Of a stretch of DNA of 6,768 nucleotides, positions 1 to 5,969 are shown in pieces (position 1 is the first letter of the stretch; every line of letters begins with the position of its first letter). The stretch covers positions 1 through 6,768 of the forward strand of contig JAUUZS010000236.1 in assembly GCA_030589835.1 (NCBI GenBank). The letters are read 5' to 3'. The DNA comes from Cyclobacteriaceae bacterium (GTDB lineage Bacteria > Bacteroidota > Bacteroidia > Cytophagales > Cyclobacteriaceae). The position numbers and the translations under genes are program-made. The notes under the pieces were generated by a model that worked only from the letters and a program-made list of their open reading frames with translations, was not told the DNA's origin and made no database searches.

Positions 1-2
1 CA

Positions 3-119
3 ACATGCTATCATCCAGAGGCTTATGAGTTCCCTCTCTCAAGTTGGGTTAAGGAGGAATATCTTACTTTTTTGAAAAGATACAATATTGAATATGATGA
101 ACGCTATGTTTGGGACTGA
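3..119 (+). CDS. C-terminal end of a Y1 (IS200-like, REP-associated) transposase, partial
   Basis: The reading frame is open from base 3 to a TGA at 117-119 and gives 38 residues; the start lies outside the window. The tail contains WVKEEYLTFLKRYNIEYDER followed by YVWD. From memory of the family, Y1 transposases of Bacteroidetes often end with a helix of the form (F)KEEYLxFLKKYxIxYDExY. The catalytic HUH and Tyr motifs lie upstream and are not visible, so activity cannot be judged. These enzymes nick and join single-stranded DNA at hairpins; the host-domesticated branch (RAYT) sits next to the REP palindromes it recognises. The three hairpins directly behind this stop codon (133-215) fit that branch. 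The assignment rests on a short tail plus context; it could be another small-transposase relic. Confidence 0.66.
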   Translation, partial: TCYHPEAYEFPLSSWVKEEYLTFLKRYNIEYDERYVWD

Positions 120-132
120 ATAAATTGATTTC

Positions 133-215
133 GCCCCTTCAGGGCTCATGATAAATTAGTATCATTACACAAAGGGCGAAATACCCTTTGTTTTTGACTA
201 ATGCCCCGTTGGGGC
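133..215. repeat. REP-like palindrome cluster behind the Y1 transposase
   Basis: Three short hairpins lie within about 80 bp, beginning 14 bp after the transposase stop. Hairpin 1 is GCCC-CTTCA-GGGC (133-145). Hairpin 2 has perfect 8-bp arms ACAAAGGG (169-176) and CCCTTTGT (184-191) around CGAAATA. Hairpin 3 is GCCCC-GTT-GGGGC (203-215). GC-rich, small-looped palindromes of this kind accompany REP-associated tyrosine transposases and are typically repeated across the genome. What is seen is the palindromes and their position; that they are substrates of the neighbouring enzyme is inferred. Hairpin 3 has a short A-rich rather than T-rich flank on the plus strand, so it is not a classic terminator in that direction. 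Confidence 0.7.
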
Positions 216-240
216 TAAAAAGAAGGATCGTTTACTATTT

Positions 241-403
241 AGGGCACCTCTATTAATTCCTTTTGGAATGCCAACACAGGTATTTTTTTCAGATACAAGG
301 CACTAAAAACGGAGTTTAGCATCGCTAAATGAGTATTTTGGTAACGTAGTAGCTGGGAAAAAGCCCAAGTTGGGAAACAATATGGAGTTATTAGAGGTAC
401 CCT
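241..403. mobile_element. MITE-like element, 163 bp, 20-bp imperfect TIRs
   Basis: The left end AGGGCACCTCTATTAATTCC (241-260) matches the reverse complement of 384-403 (AGGGTACCTCTAATAACTCC) at 17 of 20 positions. The interior has no open frame of useful size. It contains a nested hairpin: TTTAGC (315-320) - ATC - GCTAAA (324-329), which extends outward imperfectly with ACTAAAAAC / GTATTTTGGT to about 302-345. The flanks TTTACTATTT (231-240) and TTTACCTAATTT (403-414) resemble each other, but no exact target duplication is visible. Non-coding, TIR-bounded, structured DNA is what a miniature transposable element looks like; the parent IS is not in the window. It separates the transposase debris from the leftward metabolic gene. 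Confidence 0.6.
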
Positions 404-537
404 TTACCTAATTTATAAAAAAACGGTTTTGTCACTATTCAAAAGACAAAGCAAACGTTAAGTGGCGCGTCATCTGATGTTGTGTAAAAAACTGAAATAG
501 TTATGCTTCATTAAACCTGGTTGGATGGGTAAACTCA
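404..537. other. Intergenic spacer with no recognised gene
   Basis: This AT-rich stretch joins the right end of the MITE-like element to the terminator of the leftward oxidoreductase gene. I see no supported reading frame. A weak inverted pair TTTGTC / GACAAA lies around 428-452, and nothing else stands out. Confidence 0.5.
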
Positions 538-572
538 AAAACGGCGATGAGTTCTATGCCCATCGCCGTTTT
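538..572 (-). terminator. Rho-independent terminator for the leftward oxidoreductase gene
   Basis: The arms AAAACGGCGATG (538-549) and CATCGCCGTTTT (561-572) are perfectly complementary over 12 bp, with an 11-nt loop. Read leftward, the stem ends in a T-run that continues one base further before GAGTTT. It lies 15 bp beyond the stop codon of the gene at 588-2054. The A/T-rich outer stem is symmetric, so it could also work in the plus direction, but the only clear gene using it is the leftward one. Confidence 0.88.
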
Positions 573-587
573 CATCATACTCTTATT

Positions 588-2054
588 CTATACTGACAAT
601 GGTGAAGGAATGTCATATTCCGCATTTCTTGGATCAGCAAGCAATCGGTTAGCTTCTTTTGAATGATCTCCGACAAAATGTTCTGCCTCACCATCAAACT
701 CGAGCCATGGACCGACAATATATTCTGCATTATTCTCGGGTACACCCATGCCATCACGGGCAATAGCGTGTATTTTCATGAATTCCTCATATGCCAGTTT
801 ATTATCTCCAAACTGACCTGCTTTCTCATTGAAAGGCAATTTTTCGCCAAGTCGGTATGAAGTATTCATCAGATGCCCCAATGTGCAACTGAAGTGTGCA
901 TCTTTCATATTACCATTGGCCATTGATGGGTCATTGGCACGGCATGCATTAATGAAACTGCCAAAAGAACCACCTTCTGTTAAGGGTACATCTTCAATTT
1001 TAACATCCCTGGGCTGACTTCCGTTGTGAGATATATATTCTCCATCAATAAGTTTGCCCCCGTCTTCAAAATAAAAGCGGTTTGTAACTTCTCTTTGGTA
1101 ACCTTCATAGTTAACATTCCTGACATTGAAAAAGACTTGTTGCCCATTTGCAAATTCAGCCACAGCAAACATGGTATTAGGTGTCTCCCCCTGATCATTC
1201 CATGAAAATCTTCCTCCAAGGGCCATAACTCTTACAGGATGAGTATTTGCAACCTCTTCGTCAAGTGCCCAGTACGCCACGTCAAGCTGGTGCGTTCCCT
1301 GGTTATTCAATTCCCCATTACCCACTGCCCAGTTCCAATGCCAGTTGTAATGTGCCAGGTTTTTGTTGTAGCTATTGATGATTGCAGGCCCTTTCCACAG
1401 GTTCCAATCTAAGTGACCAGGGGCTGCAGAGTCGGTTTCAAAGCCGATACCCTTACGTGGTTTGCATGCCAATCCATGAGAAACTACCATTTTGCCATAC
1501 TTACCAGAGCGAATATCAGATACTTGCCTTGCCCATTTAGGTTCGCTGCGTCGCTGCGTGCCATGCTGCACAACAATACCGTACTTTTCTGCCGCTGCAA
1601 GTGCTACACGTCCTTCGTAAATATCATGGCTCGCAGGTTTTTCTACATAGCAGTGCTTTTTAGCCTGGGCTGACCAAATCACCATCTGGGAATGCCAACT
1701 ATTAGGGGTTGCAACGCTAATGGCATCAATATTTTTATCGTCAAGTACGTGGCGTACATCCGCCACCCCTTTTACTTTGGGATTACCGCCTTCTTTTGCA
1801 CGCAACTCACTCACACGGTTTCCCAGCAACAAACTGTCGGGATCGACAAGATAAGCAACCTCTACATTCTCCTGCTTTCCAAATCCGCTGATATGACTTT
1901 TACCACGGCCATTTACACCACATACTGCAATGCGAAAGCGGTTATTCGCCCCCATAATTGAAGCATATGATTTAGCACTGAATCCCATTGCTCCGACAGT
2001 AAGGCCGGCAGATCCGAGCATGCTTTTTTTGATGAAATCTCTTCTTTGTGTCAT
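588..2054 (-). CDS. Tat-exported Gfo/Idh/MocA family oxidoreductase
   Basis: The product of 488 residues is probably a periplasmic NAD(P)-dependent sugar or polyol dehydrogenase. Residues 1-31 form a twin-arginine signal: QRRDFIKK (3-10), a hydrophobic stretch, and a likely cut after SYA (about 31). The Rossmann domain follows, with the dinucleotide loop GVNGRG (46-51), the acidic DPD (71-73) at a strand end, and the family motif EKP (138-140). The substrate domain carries HYNWHWNW (235-242) and GNGELNNQGTHQLD (245-258); in this family the HxxxD-type pair (here His255 and Asp258) lines the active site. The C-terminus has the extra segment of about 35 residues, FGDNK...FVGD (415-463), seen in the longer members. 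The start is the ATG at 2052-2054, with no Shine-Dalgarno sequence, as usual in Bacteroidetes. Tat export implies that the cofactor is loaded in the cytoplasm before transport. Fold and family are certain; the substrate is unknown. It is a divergent paralogue of the gene at 2778. Confidence 0.94.
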   Translation of the reverse strand: MTQRRDFIKKSMLGSAGLTVGAMGFSAKSYASIMGANNRFRIAVCGVNGRGKSHISGFGKQENVEVAYLVDPDSLLLGNRVSELRAKEGGNPKVKGVADVRHVLDDKNIDAISVATPNSWHSQMVIWSAQAKKHCYVEKPASHDIYEGRVALAAAEKYGIVVQHGTQRRSEPKWARQVSDIRSGKYGKMVVSHGLACKPRKGIGFETDSAAPGHLDWNLWKGPAIINSYNKNLAHYNWHWNWAVGNGELNNQGTHQLDVAYWALDEEVANTHPVRVMALGGRFSWNDQGETPNTMFAVAEFANGQQVFFNVRNVNYEGYQREVTNRFYFEDGGKLIDGEYISHNGSQPRDVKIEDVPLTEGGSFGSFINACRANDPSMANGNMKDAHFSCTLGHLMNTSYRLGEKLPFNEKAGQFGDNKLAYEEFMKIHAIARDGMGVPENNAEYIVGPWLEFDGEAEHFVGDHSKEANRLLADPRNAEYDIPSPLSV

Positions 2055-2085
2055 GTTTTAAATATTTATTGAGTTTATTTATTTT

Positions 2086-2223
2086 ATTGTGACAAATAGT
2101 GTCATTTATTGAAGTTTAGCCAAGGATTTAAAATAATTAAAAAAAGCGAATAAAAGCAATAATTGGTTTTCGCTATTCAAAATAAATAAGCGGTATGGAT
2201 ATGCTATCCTAAAATTGTGACAA
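2086..2223. promoter_or_regulatory. Direct repeat ATTGTGACAA and nested inverted repeat upstream of the leftward gene
   Basis: The 10-mer ATTGTGACAA occurs at 2086-2095 and again at 2214-2223, 128 bp apart in the same orientation. The first copy overlaps an inverted repeat TGACA-N5-TGTCA (2090-2104), located 36-50 bp upstream of the ATG of the leftward gene. This spacing suits a regulator-binding site or a 5'-leader element. I find no convincing TAnnTTTG -7 box on the minus strand here. Binding by a regulator is inferred only from symmetry and placement. Confidence 0.35.
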
Positions 2224-2226
2224 TTT

Positions 2227-2307
2227 AACGGAATTTCCGTTTAAACGACAATATCTCCTGAGAAAAGTTAACTTTCAAGGCTTAAAATTTTACTATTTAT
2301 AGTAAAA
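2227..2307. promoter_or_regulatory. Cluster of three palindromes in the divergent control region
   Basis: Three palindromes occur within 81 bp. AACGGAA-T-TTCCGTT (2227-2241) is perfect around one base. AAAGTTAACTTT (2264-2275) is a perfect 12-mer. TTTTACTAT-TT-ATAGTAAAA (2288-2307) has perfect 9-bp arms. The sequences differ from one another, so they are not copies of one site. AT-rich palindromes also arise by chance, so only their density and their location between two divergent paralogues point to regulation. The third ends 17 bp before the -7-like box at 2324 and could cover the upstream promoter region. Confidence 0.4.
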
Positions 2308-2323
2308 ATAATATGATATGATT

Positions 2324-2331
2324 TATATTTG
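2324..2331 (+). promoter_or_regulatory. Candidate Bacteroidetes -7 box TATATTTG for the rightward oxidoreductase
   Basis: TATATTTG fits the Bacteroidetes -7 consensus TAnnTTTG exactly. No TTTG -33 element is seen 19-21 bp upstream; the palindrome 2288-2307 lies there instead. Transcription would begin near 2338, leaving a leader of about 440 nt that includes the LacI-type palindrome at 2370. A weaker alternative is TTTG (2412-2415) with TGAGTTTG (2437-2444) 21 bp further on, which would put the palindrome upstream of the promoter. Confidence 0.35.
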
Positions 2332-2369
2332 CTTGTACATAGTGCAAAAGGGAAACATGCCATTCTCAC

Positions 2370-2389
2370 AATTGCAAACGTTTGCAATT
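2370..2389. promoter_or_regulatory. Perfect 20-bp palindrome of LacI-family operator type
   Basis: AATTGCAAACGTTTGCAATT is perfectly self-complementary with a central CG. LacI/GalR-family operators are typically even palindromes of about 14-20 bp with a central CG step, and the core GCAAACGTTTGC has this form. It lies in the 723-bp gap between two divergent sugar-oxidoreductase genes, 316 bp from the left start and 389 bp from the right start. If the -7 box at 2324 is used, the site is about 30 bp downstream of the transcription start, as a repressor block would be. No regulator gene is in the window. The palindrome is certain; the protein family is inferred. Confidence 0.62.
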
Positions 2390-2777
2390 ATAAATGACCC
2401 CGTTGAAGCACTTTGTATTGTCTGTCAATTCGGTAATGAGTTTGGATAGAATGTTCGGGATCAAGCCTAGGCTGACTTAGTACGAAGTACTGCGGACAAG
2501 GACTTGTGCAGATTGAAAAATATTGTCGGGATGATAATTTTTAAACAGGCTTTCATACAGGCAGGAGGGCATAACGGAGAGGTCGGATATTATGGACAAA
2601 TCCTACATAATAACAGGTATTTTTTAGCATAAGTAAAAATGAAAAAGTTACACTATTCTCCATCTTTATCTCAAAAAGGAATTAATAGTGCACCAGCGAC
2701 TGCACAGTATGAACTAAAAACAATTAAATTCAATAAGAGGAAGTCAAATTAGATTTTAAACTAAACATAATTGATTT
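2390..2777 (+). other. Long leader/spacer before the rightward oxidoreductase
   Basis: This 388-bp stretch has no gene of supported identity. It holds a small hairpin AGTAC-GAA-GTACT (about 2479-2491). It also holds a 15-mer (2674-2688) that is the exact reverse complement of 250-264 in the left TIR region of the first MITE-like element. A possible 37-codon frame (2639-2752) is listed separately. A purine-rich AAGAGGAAG (about 2735-2743) lies some 35 nt before the start codon, too far to be its ribosome binding site. I see no riboswitch class that I recognise. Confidence 0.45.
2639..2752 (+). CDS. Possible 37-residue small ORF upstream of the oxidoreductase (doubtful)
   Basis: ATG at 2639 opens 37 codons ending in TAG at 2750-2752, 25 bp before the next gene. 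The peptide begins MKKLHYSPSLSQKG and is basic (end KRKSN), with no membrane segment or known motif. Part of its DNA is the 15-mer shared in inverted orientation with the MITE-like element at 241, which argues that it may be transposon-derived. It may be chance or a leader peptide; conservation in relatives would decide. Confidence 0.15.
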   Translation: MKKLHYSPSLSQKGINSAPATAQYELKTIKFNKRKSN

Positions 2778-4115
2778 ATGGAATTAACAAGAAGATCCTT
2801 TATTAAGAAAACCGCTGCAGCTGGGTCAGCAGCAATCGTAGCTCCTACAATTATACCGACGAATGCTTTTGGCGCAAATGACCGCATTAATGCTGCCGTG
2901 TTAGGAGTAAATGGCCGTGGTAAAAGCCATATCAAAAGCCTTATGGCACAGAAAAATGTTCAGATTACAACTTTGTGTGATCCGGATATGAACATTCTGA
3001 AAAAGCGCCAGACGAGCTTTAAAGAGACCTATAATAAAGATGTAGCGCTTGAGCAAGATCTTCGTCGGGTGATGGACGACAAAGATATTGATGTGGTAAG
3101 CATTGCTTCCCCTAACCATTGGCATGCACTTTCGGTAATTTGGGCGTGCCAGGCAGGAAAAGACGTTTATGTTGAAAAGCCCGGCTCTCATAATATTTGG
3201 GAAGGCCGCAAAATGGTTGAGGCAGCACATAAGTATGATCGTATTGTTCAGCACGGAGTACAATTGAGAAGTTCACCTGCAGTAAACGAAGCAATACAAC
3301 TAATACGTGACGGATATATCGGCAAGGTGTATATGGCACGTGGCCTTGTTTTTCGCTGGAGAGGTGATATTGGTGATCAGGGGTTCTCTCCCGTTCCTGA
3401 TGGTGTGGATTATGATCTATGGACCGGACCAGCTCCAAAACGTCCATTCACTAAAAATCTTGTACATTATAACTGGCACTGGCATTGGGATTATGGCAAT
3501 GGTGATGTGGGTAACCAGGGAATTCACGAGACCGATCTTTGCATGTGGGGATTAGATGTTGGCCTGCCAACAAAAATCACCTCCATGGGCGGAAAATTCC
3601 TTTGGGATGATTGCAAAGAAGTTCCAGAAGTGCTTACCTCTGTGTATAATTACCCTGAAGAAAATAAGATTATACAATTTGAAGTACGTCCTTGGTGTAC
3701 GAACACTGAAGATGGCGCAACAGTTGGTAATATTTTCTATGGAGATAAGGGAATTATCGTTGTTGAGGGCTATGATAAGTATAAGTCCTATTTGGGAAAA
3801 GACAGAACCCCAGGTAAATCAGGTAAAGATGGTGGAGATTCAGGATCAGGTATGGATCGTGGTGCCGGTGGCACAGACGGACACTTTGCCAATTTCATTG
3901 ATGCGGTACGCAATCATGATGCCAGCCTTCTTAATGGCCCGGTTGAAACGGCTCACCTATCTTCCGGATTAGCGCACCTTGGAAATATCGCTTACAGATT
4001 AGGAAAAGTACTGACTTTTAATCCTAAATCAGAGAAGTTCGTGAACGATCCGGAGGCAGATAAGATGCTGACACGAAATTATCGTGGTGAATATGTTGTA
4101 CCAAGTAAAGTATAG
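2778..4115 (+). CDS. Tat-exported Gfo/Idh/MocA family oxidoreductase (second paralogue)
   Basis: The product has 445 residues. The Tat signal is TRRSFIKK (4-11) plus a hydrophobic alanine-rich stretch, with a likely cut near residues 30-33. The Rossmann domain has GVNGRG (43-48), DPD (68-70) and EKP (133-135). The catalytic domain has HYNWHWHWDYGNGD (230-243) and GNQGIHETD (245-253), with His250 and Asp253 at the usual active-site positions. Residues 346-367 are a glycine/serine-rich, probably flexible loop before the conserved GHFANFIDAV (368-377). The start ATG at 2778 is preceded in frame by TGA at 2772, so no longer protein is possible. Over the segment residues 31-70, 23 of 40 positions match residues 34-73 of the leftward paralogue. 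The two therefore probably act on related substrates or on successive oxidation states. The role in periplasmic sugar or polyol oxidation is a family-level inference; the substrate is unknown. Confidence 0.94.
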   Translation: MELTRRSFIKKTAAAGSAAIVAPTIIPTNAFGANDRINAAVLGVNGRGKSHIKSLMAQKNVQITTLCDPDMNILKKRQTSFKETYNKDVALEQDLRRVMDDKDIDVVSIASPNHWHALSVIWACQAGKDVYVEKPGSHNIWEGRKMVEAAHKYDRIVQHGVQLRSSPAVNEAIQLIRDGYIGKVYMARGLVFRWRGDIGDQGFSPVPDGVDYDLWTGPAPKRPFTKNLVHYNWHWHWDYGNGDVGNQGIHETDLCMWGLDVGLPTKITSMGGKFLWDDCKEVPEVLTSVYNYPEENKIIQFEVRPWCTNTEDGATVGNIFYGDKGIIVVEGYDKYKSYLGKDRTPGKSGKDGGDSGSGMDRGAGGTDGHFANFIDAVRNHDASLLNGPVETAHLSSGLAHLGNIAYRLGKVLTFNPKSEKFVNDPEADKMLTRNYRGEYVVPSKV

Positions 4116-4157
4116 CAATCCTGGTTAAAGATTAAACCAAGAAAGTCAAATGAAATG

Positions 4158-4196
4158 AAGACATTAATTGTTGTATTACACAGCAATTAATGTCTT
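4158..4196 (+). terminator. Hairpin terminator or attenuator behind the second oxidoreductase
   Basis: The arms AAGACATTAATTG (4158-4170) and CAATTAATGTCTT (4184-4196) pair perfectly over 13 bp and can extend inward by three more pairs including a wobble. It begins 42 bp after the stop codon. The downstream T-run is short (TTTCACTC) and the stem is AT-rich, so it may be a leaky terminator or an mRNA-end stabiliser rather than a full stop. The isomerase-like gene 143 bp further on could therefore be partly cotranscribed. Confidence 0.6.
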
Positions 4197-4338
4197 TCAC
4201 TCAATATAACAGCAGGTAAGTTGAATTTGTATATTTAATTTCCTGAAAAGTATTGCGCTGGAATATTTCATTGAAAATCAAATAATTAAATTGGCTGTGA
4301 TATAGGCTGAATCTCACTTTTTAAAATATTATTACATT

Positions 4339-5220
4339 ATGGATATAAATCAATCACGACGTAAATTTCTTCAGAAAAGTATGGTCGCCGGTGTTGGTCT
4401 TTCTTTGATCGACCCTTTTTCGGTGGAGGCCAAGAAGAAAAAATCGAAAATGAAGCTTGGTCTTGTTACCTATCAGTGGGGCAAGGACTGGGATTTGCCT
4501 ACCTTGATCGCTAACTGCGAAAAATCAGGATTGCTTGGAGTAGAATTGCGTACTCAGCATGATCACGGAGTAGAAACCAGTCTTTCTGCCAGCCAGCGTG
4601 CTGATGTGAAAAAGCGCTTTGCCGATAGCTCCGTTACCTGCCTCGGCTATGGATCAAATTTCGATTATCACCATGCCGATCAGGCCGAAGTCCGCAAGAA
4701 TATCGAGGGAACCAAAGAATATTTGCAATTGTGCAAAGACATTGGGGCAACAGGAATAAAAGTAAAACCCAATGGGCTGCCTACGGAAGTGGCAAAAGAA
4801 AAAACCATTGCTCAAATTGCTGCTTCGCTCAACGAAGCCGGAAAGTTTGCCAGCGACATCGGACAAGTAATCCGGGTAGAAGTTCACGGAAAGGACACTC
4901 AGAAACTGCCAAATATGAAGGCCATTTTTGATCAGGTTACAGAGAAAAGCGTGAAAATGTGCTGGAATTGTAACGATCAGGATTTATTGTCTCCTGGACT
5001 CGAAGGAAACTTTAAGTCAGTGAAAAAATGGTTTGGCGATACCGTTCATATTCGTGAATTAAATGTGGGGGATTATCCGTATCAGGAGCTCATGGATTTG
5101 TTTGTAGGAATAAAGTATGATGGTTGGATGTTGCTTGAAGCACGCACAAAGCCAGCTGATAGAATTGTTGCCATGAAAGAGCAACTGGATTTGTTTAATA
5201 AGATGATTGGCAATAGCTAG
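4339..5220 (+). CDS. Tat-exported TIM-barrel sugar isomerase/epimerase-like protein (AP endonuclease 2 fold)
   Basis: The product of 293 residues starts with a Tat signal, SRRKFLQK (6-13), with a likely cut after VEA (about 31). The rest is a single xylose isomerase-like TIM barrel beginning KLGLVTYQWG (39-48). Candidate metal and substrate residues lie at strand ends: Glu69 (VELR), Glu181 and His183 (VEVHGK), Asn210/Asn212 (CWNCND), His237 (VHIREL) and Glu267 (LLEAR). The Glu/His pattern suits a divalent-metal site for isomerising, epimerising or eliminating from a keto-sugar. Family annotations usually read sugar phosphate isomerase/epimerase, but an exported member more likely acts on unphosphorylated sugars. 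It follows the oxidoreductase in the same direction after 223 bp with a hairpin between, so cotranscription is possible but not shown. No Shine-Dalgarno sequence precedes the ATG. The exact reaction is unknown. Confidence 0.9.
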   Translation: MDINQSRRKFLQKSMVAGVGLSLIDPFSVEAKKKKSKMKLGLVTYQWGKDWDLPTLIANCEKSGLLGVELRTQHDHGVETSLSASQRADVKKRFADSSVTCLGYGSNFDYHHADQAEVRKNIEGTKEYLQLCKDIGATGIKVKPNGLPTEVAKEKTIAQIAASLNEAGKFASDIGQVIRVEVHGKDTQKLPNMKAIFDQVTEKSVKMCWNCNDQDLLSPGLEGNFKSVKKWFGDTVHIRELNVGDYPYQELMDLFVGIKYDGWMLLEARTKPADRIVAMKEQLDLFNKMIGNS

Positions 5221-5245
5221 AAATAGTATACCACTCTTTTATATG

Positions 5246-5293
5246 CAGCTCCCCACCGTCAAAGCCAAAACTGCGACGATGGGGAGCTGTTTT
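5246..5293 (+). terminator. Strong rho-independent terminator
   Basis: The arms CAGCTCCCCACCGTC (5246-5260) and GACGATGGGGAGCTG (5275-5289) pair at 14 of 15 positions, with a 14-nt loop, followed by TTTTGATT. It lies 25 bp after the stop codon of the isomerase-like gene and closes this transcription unit. Confidence 0.9.
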
Positions 5294-5387
5294 GATTAGA
5301 ACCTAAACTGCCCGACGATAAGGGAGCCAGCTCGCGAAAACGTATAGTAAATTCATTGCGAATGAGAAATTAATCCTTCGTTTATTT

Positions 5388-5655
5388 AGGGCCTGCTAAG
5401 AAAGTCTCAGGTGCATTAGATACAAGCAGCCGAAGCGAAGCTGTATACTAATACTGCGAGCTGAGGGCTGCGAGGTAGATGATGTGCCTGAGGCTAGCAA
5501 TAAAATATCATTGTTTTAAGTTTTCAAATGCAAGGCTTTTAACTGAAAACCCTCAAAATCCTTGCATATTGTGTGCTGGTTAAGGACTGTAAATCTCCAT
5601 TTAAGCTATCATTATTATGTTTTTTTGACCTTTATTGCGTTTTTATGCAGGCCCT
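5388..5655. mobile_element. MITE-like element, 268 bp, 9-bp TIRs, ATTT target duplication
   Basis: The ends AGGGCCTGC (5388-5396) and GCAGGCCCT (5647-5655) are perfect inverted repeats. ATTT flanks both sides (5384-5387 and 5656-5659), as a 4-bp target duplication would. No transposase frame is present inside. The left third holds a long imperfect stem: arms 5406-5431 and 5466-5492 share CTCAGG/CCTGAG at the base and GCAGCC/GGCTGC near the loop. Its left boundary reads ATTTAGGGC, as does that of the 163-bp element at 241, and both contain GATACAAG inside the left half. The two may therefore be distant members of one superfamily. A short TIR can arise by chance, so the duplication and the stem-loop carry the case. 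Confidence 0.58.
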
Positions 5656-5969
5656 ATTTACTAACAAGTAACATCAATATATAGCTTAAGTGGAAATAGC
5701 AAAGGCCTTGGCTGAGGGTGTATTGAACTCCCGGAATGCCATGAGCCAAGACCACTTGAATCGTATTAGACTTTTATTGCAAATCTGGATACATGATGTC
5801 AGCAACAGGTGCTTTTGGGCAGGTAGCTTGCTTTGCATTACTTCGAAATATTCCTTTAGGATTCTCCGGAATGCATTGGATTGCTATGTTAGTTTGCAGA
5901 CACCACGAAGTTGTATGCGCAATATGAGGATTGAAAAGCGGGAATAGCGAAATCGGATTATGATATAAT
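5656..5969. other. Probably non-coding or decayed sequence; no gene supported
   Basis: Two short overlapping plus-strand frames exist. One starts at GTG 5690 and ends at TAG 5947 (85 codons, no recognisable motif, scattered Cys and Trp). The other is 44 codons from ATG 5793 to TGA 5927, starting MMSATGAFGQVACFALL, mildly hydrophobic. A minus-strand frame across the same bases is also open for about 58 codons without a family match that I recognise. The region lies between a transposable element and a compact terminator, which fits a gene relic interrupted by insertion. I cannot name the ancestor. Confidence 0.35.

Noticed and set aside
1413..1961. Two plus-strand frames (1413-1673 and 1692-1961) opposite the leftward oxidoreductase
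   Set aside because: They lie antisense within a clearly conserved coding sequence, have no domain signal, and are explained as shadows of its codon pattern.
2735..2743. Purine-rich AAGAGGAAG as ribosome binding site for the gene at 2778
   Set aside because: It is about 35 nt from the start codon, and an in-frame stop lies just before that ATG, so it cannot serve this start or a longer one.
2901..3447. Minus-strand frames opposite the second oxidoreductase
   Set aside because: Antisense shadows with cysteine-rich, motif-free translations.
3307..3972. Two plus-strand frames (3307-3555, 3556-3972) within the second oxidoreductase
   Set aside because: They overlap the conserved Gfo/Idh/MocA frame throughout and show no family motif.
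5353..5365. Small palindrome TCATT-GCG-AATGA
   Set aside because: Short arms in AT-rich spacer between a terminator and a mobile element; no gene near enough to suggest an operator.
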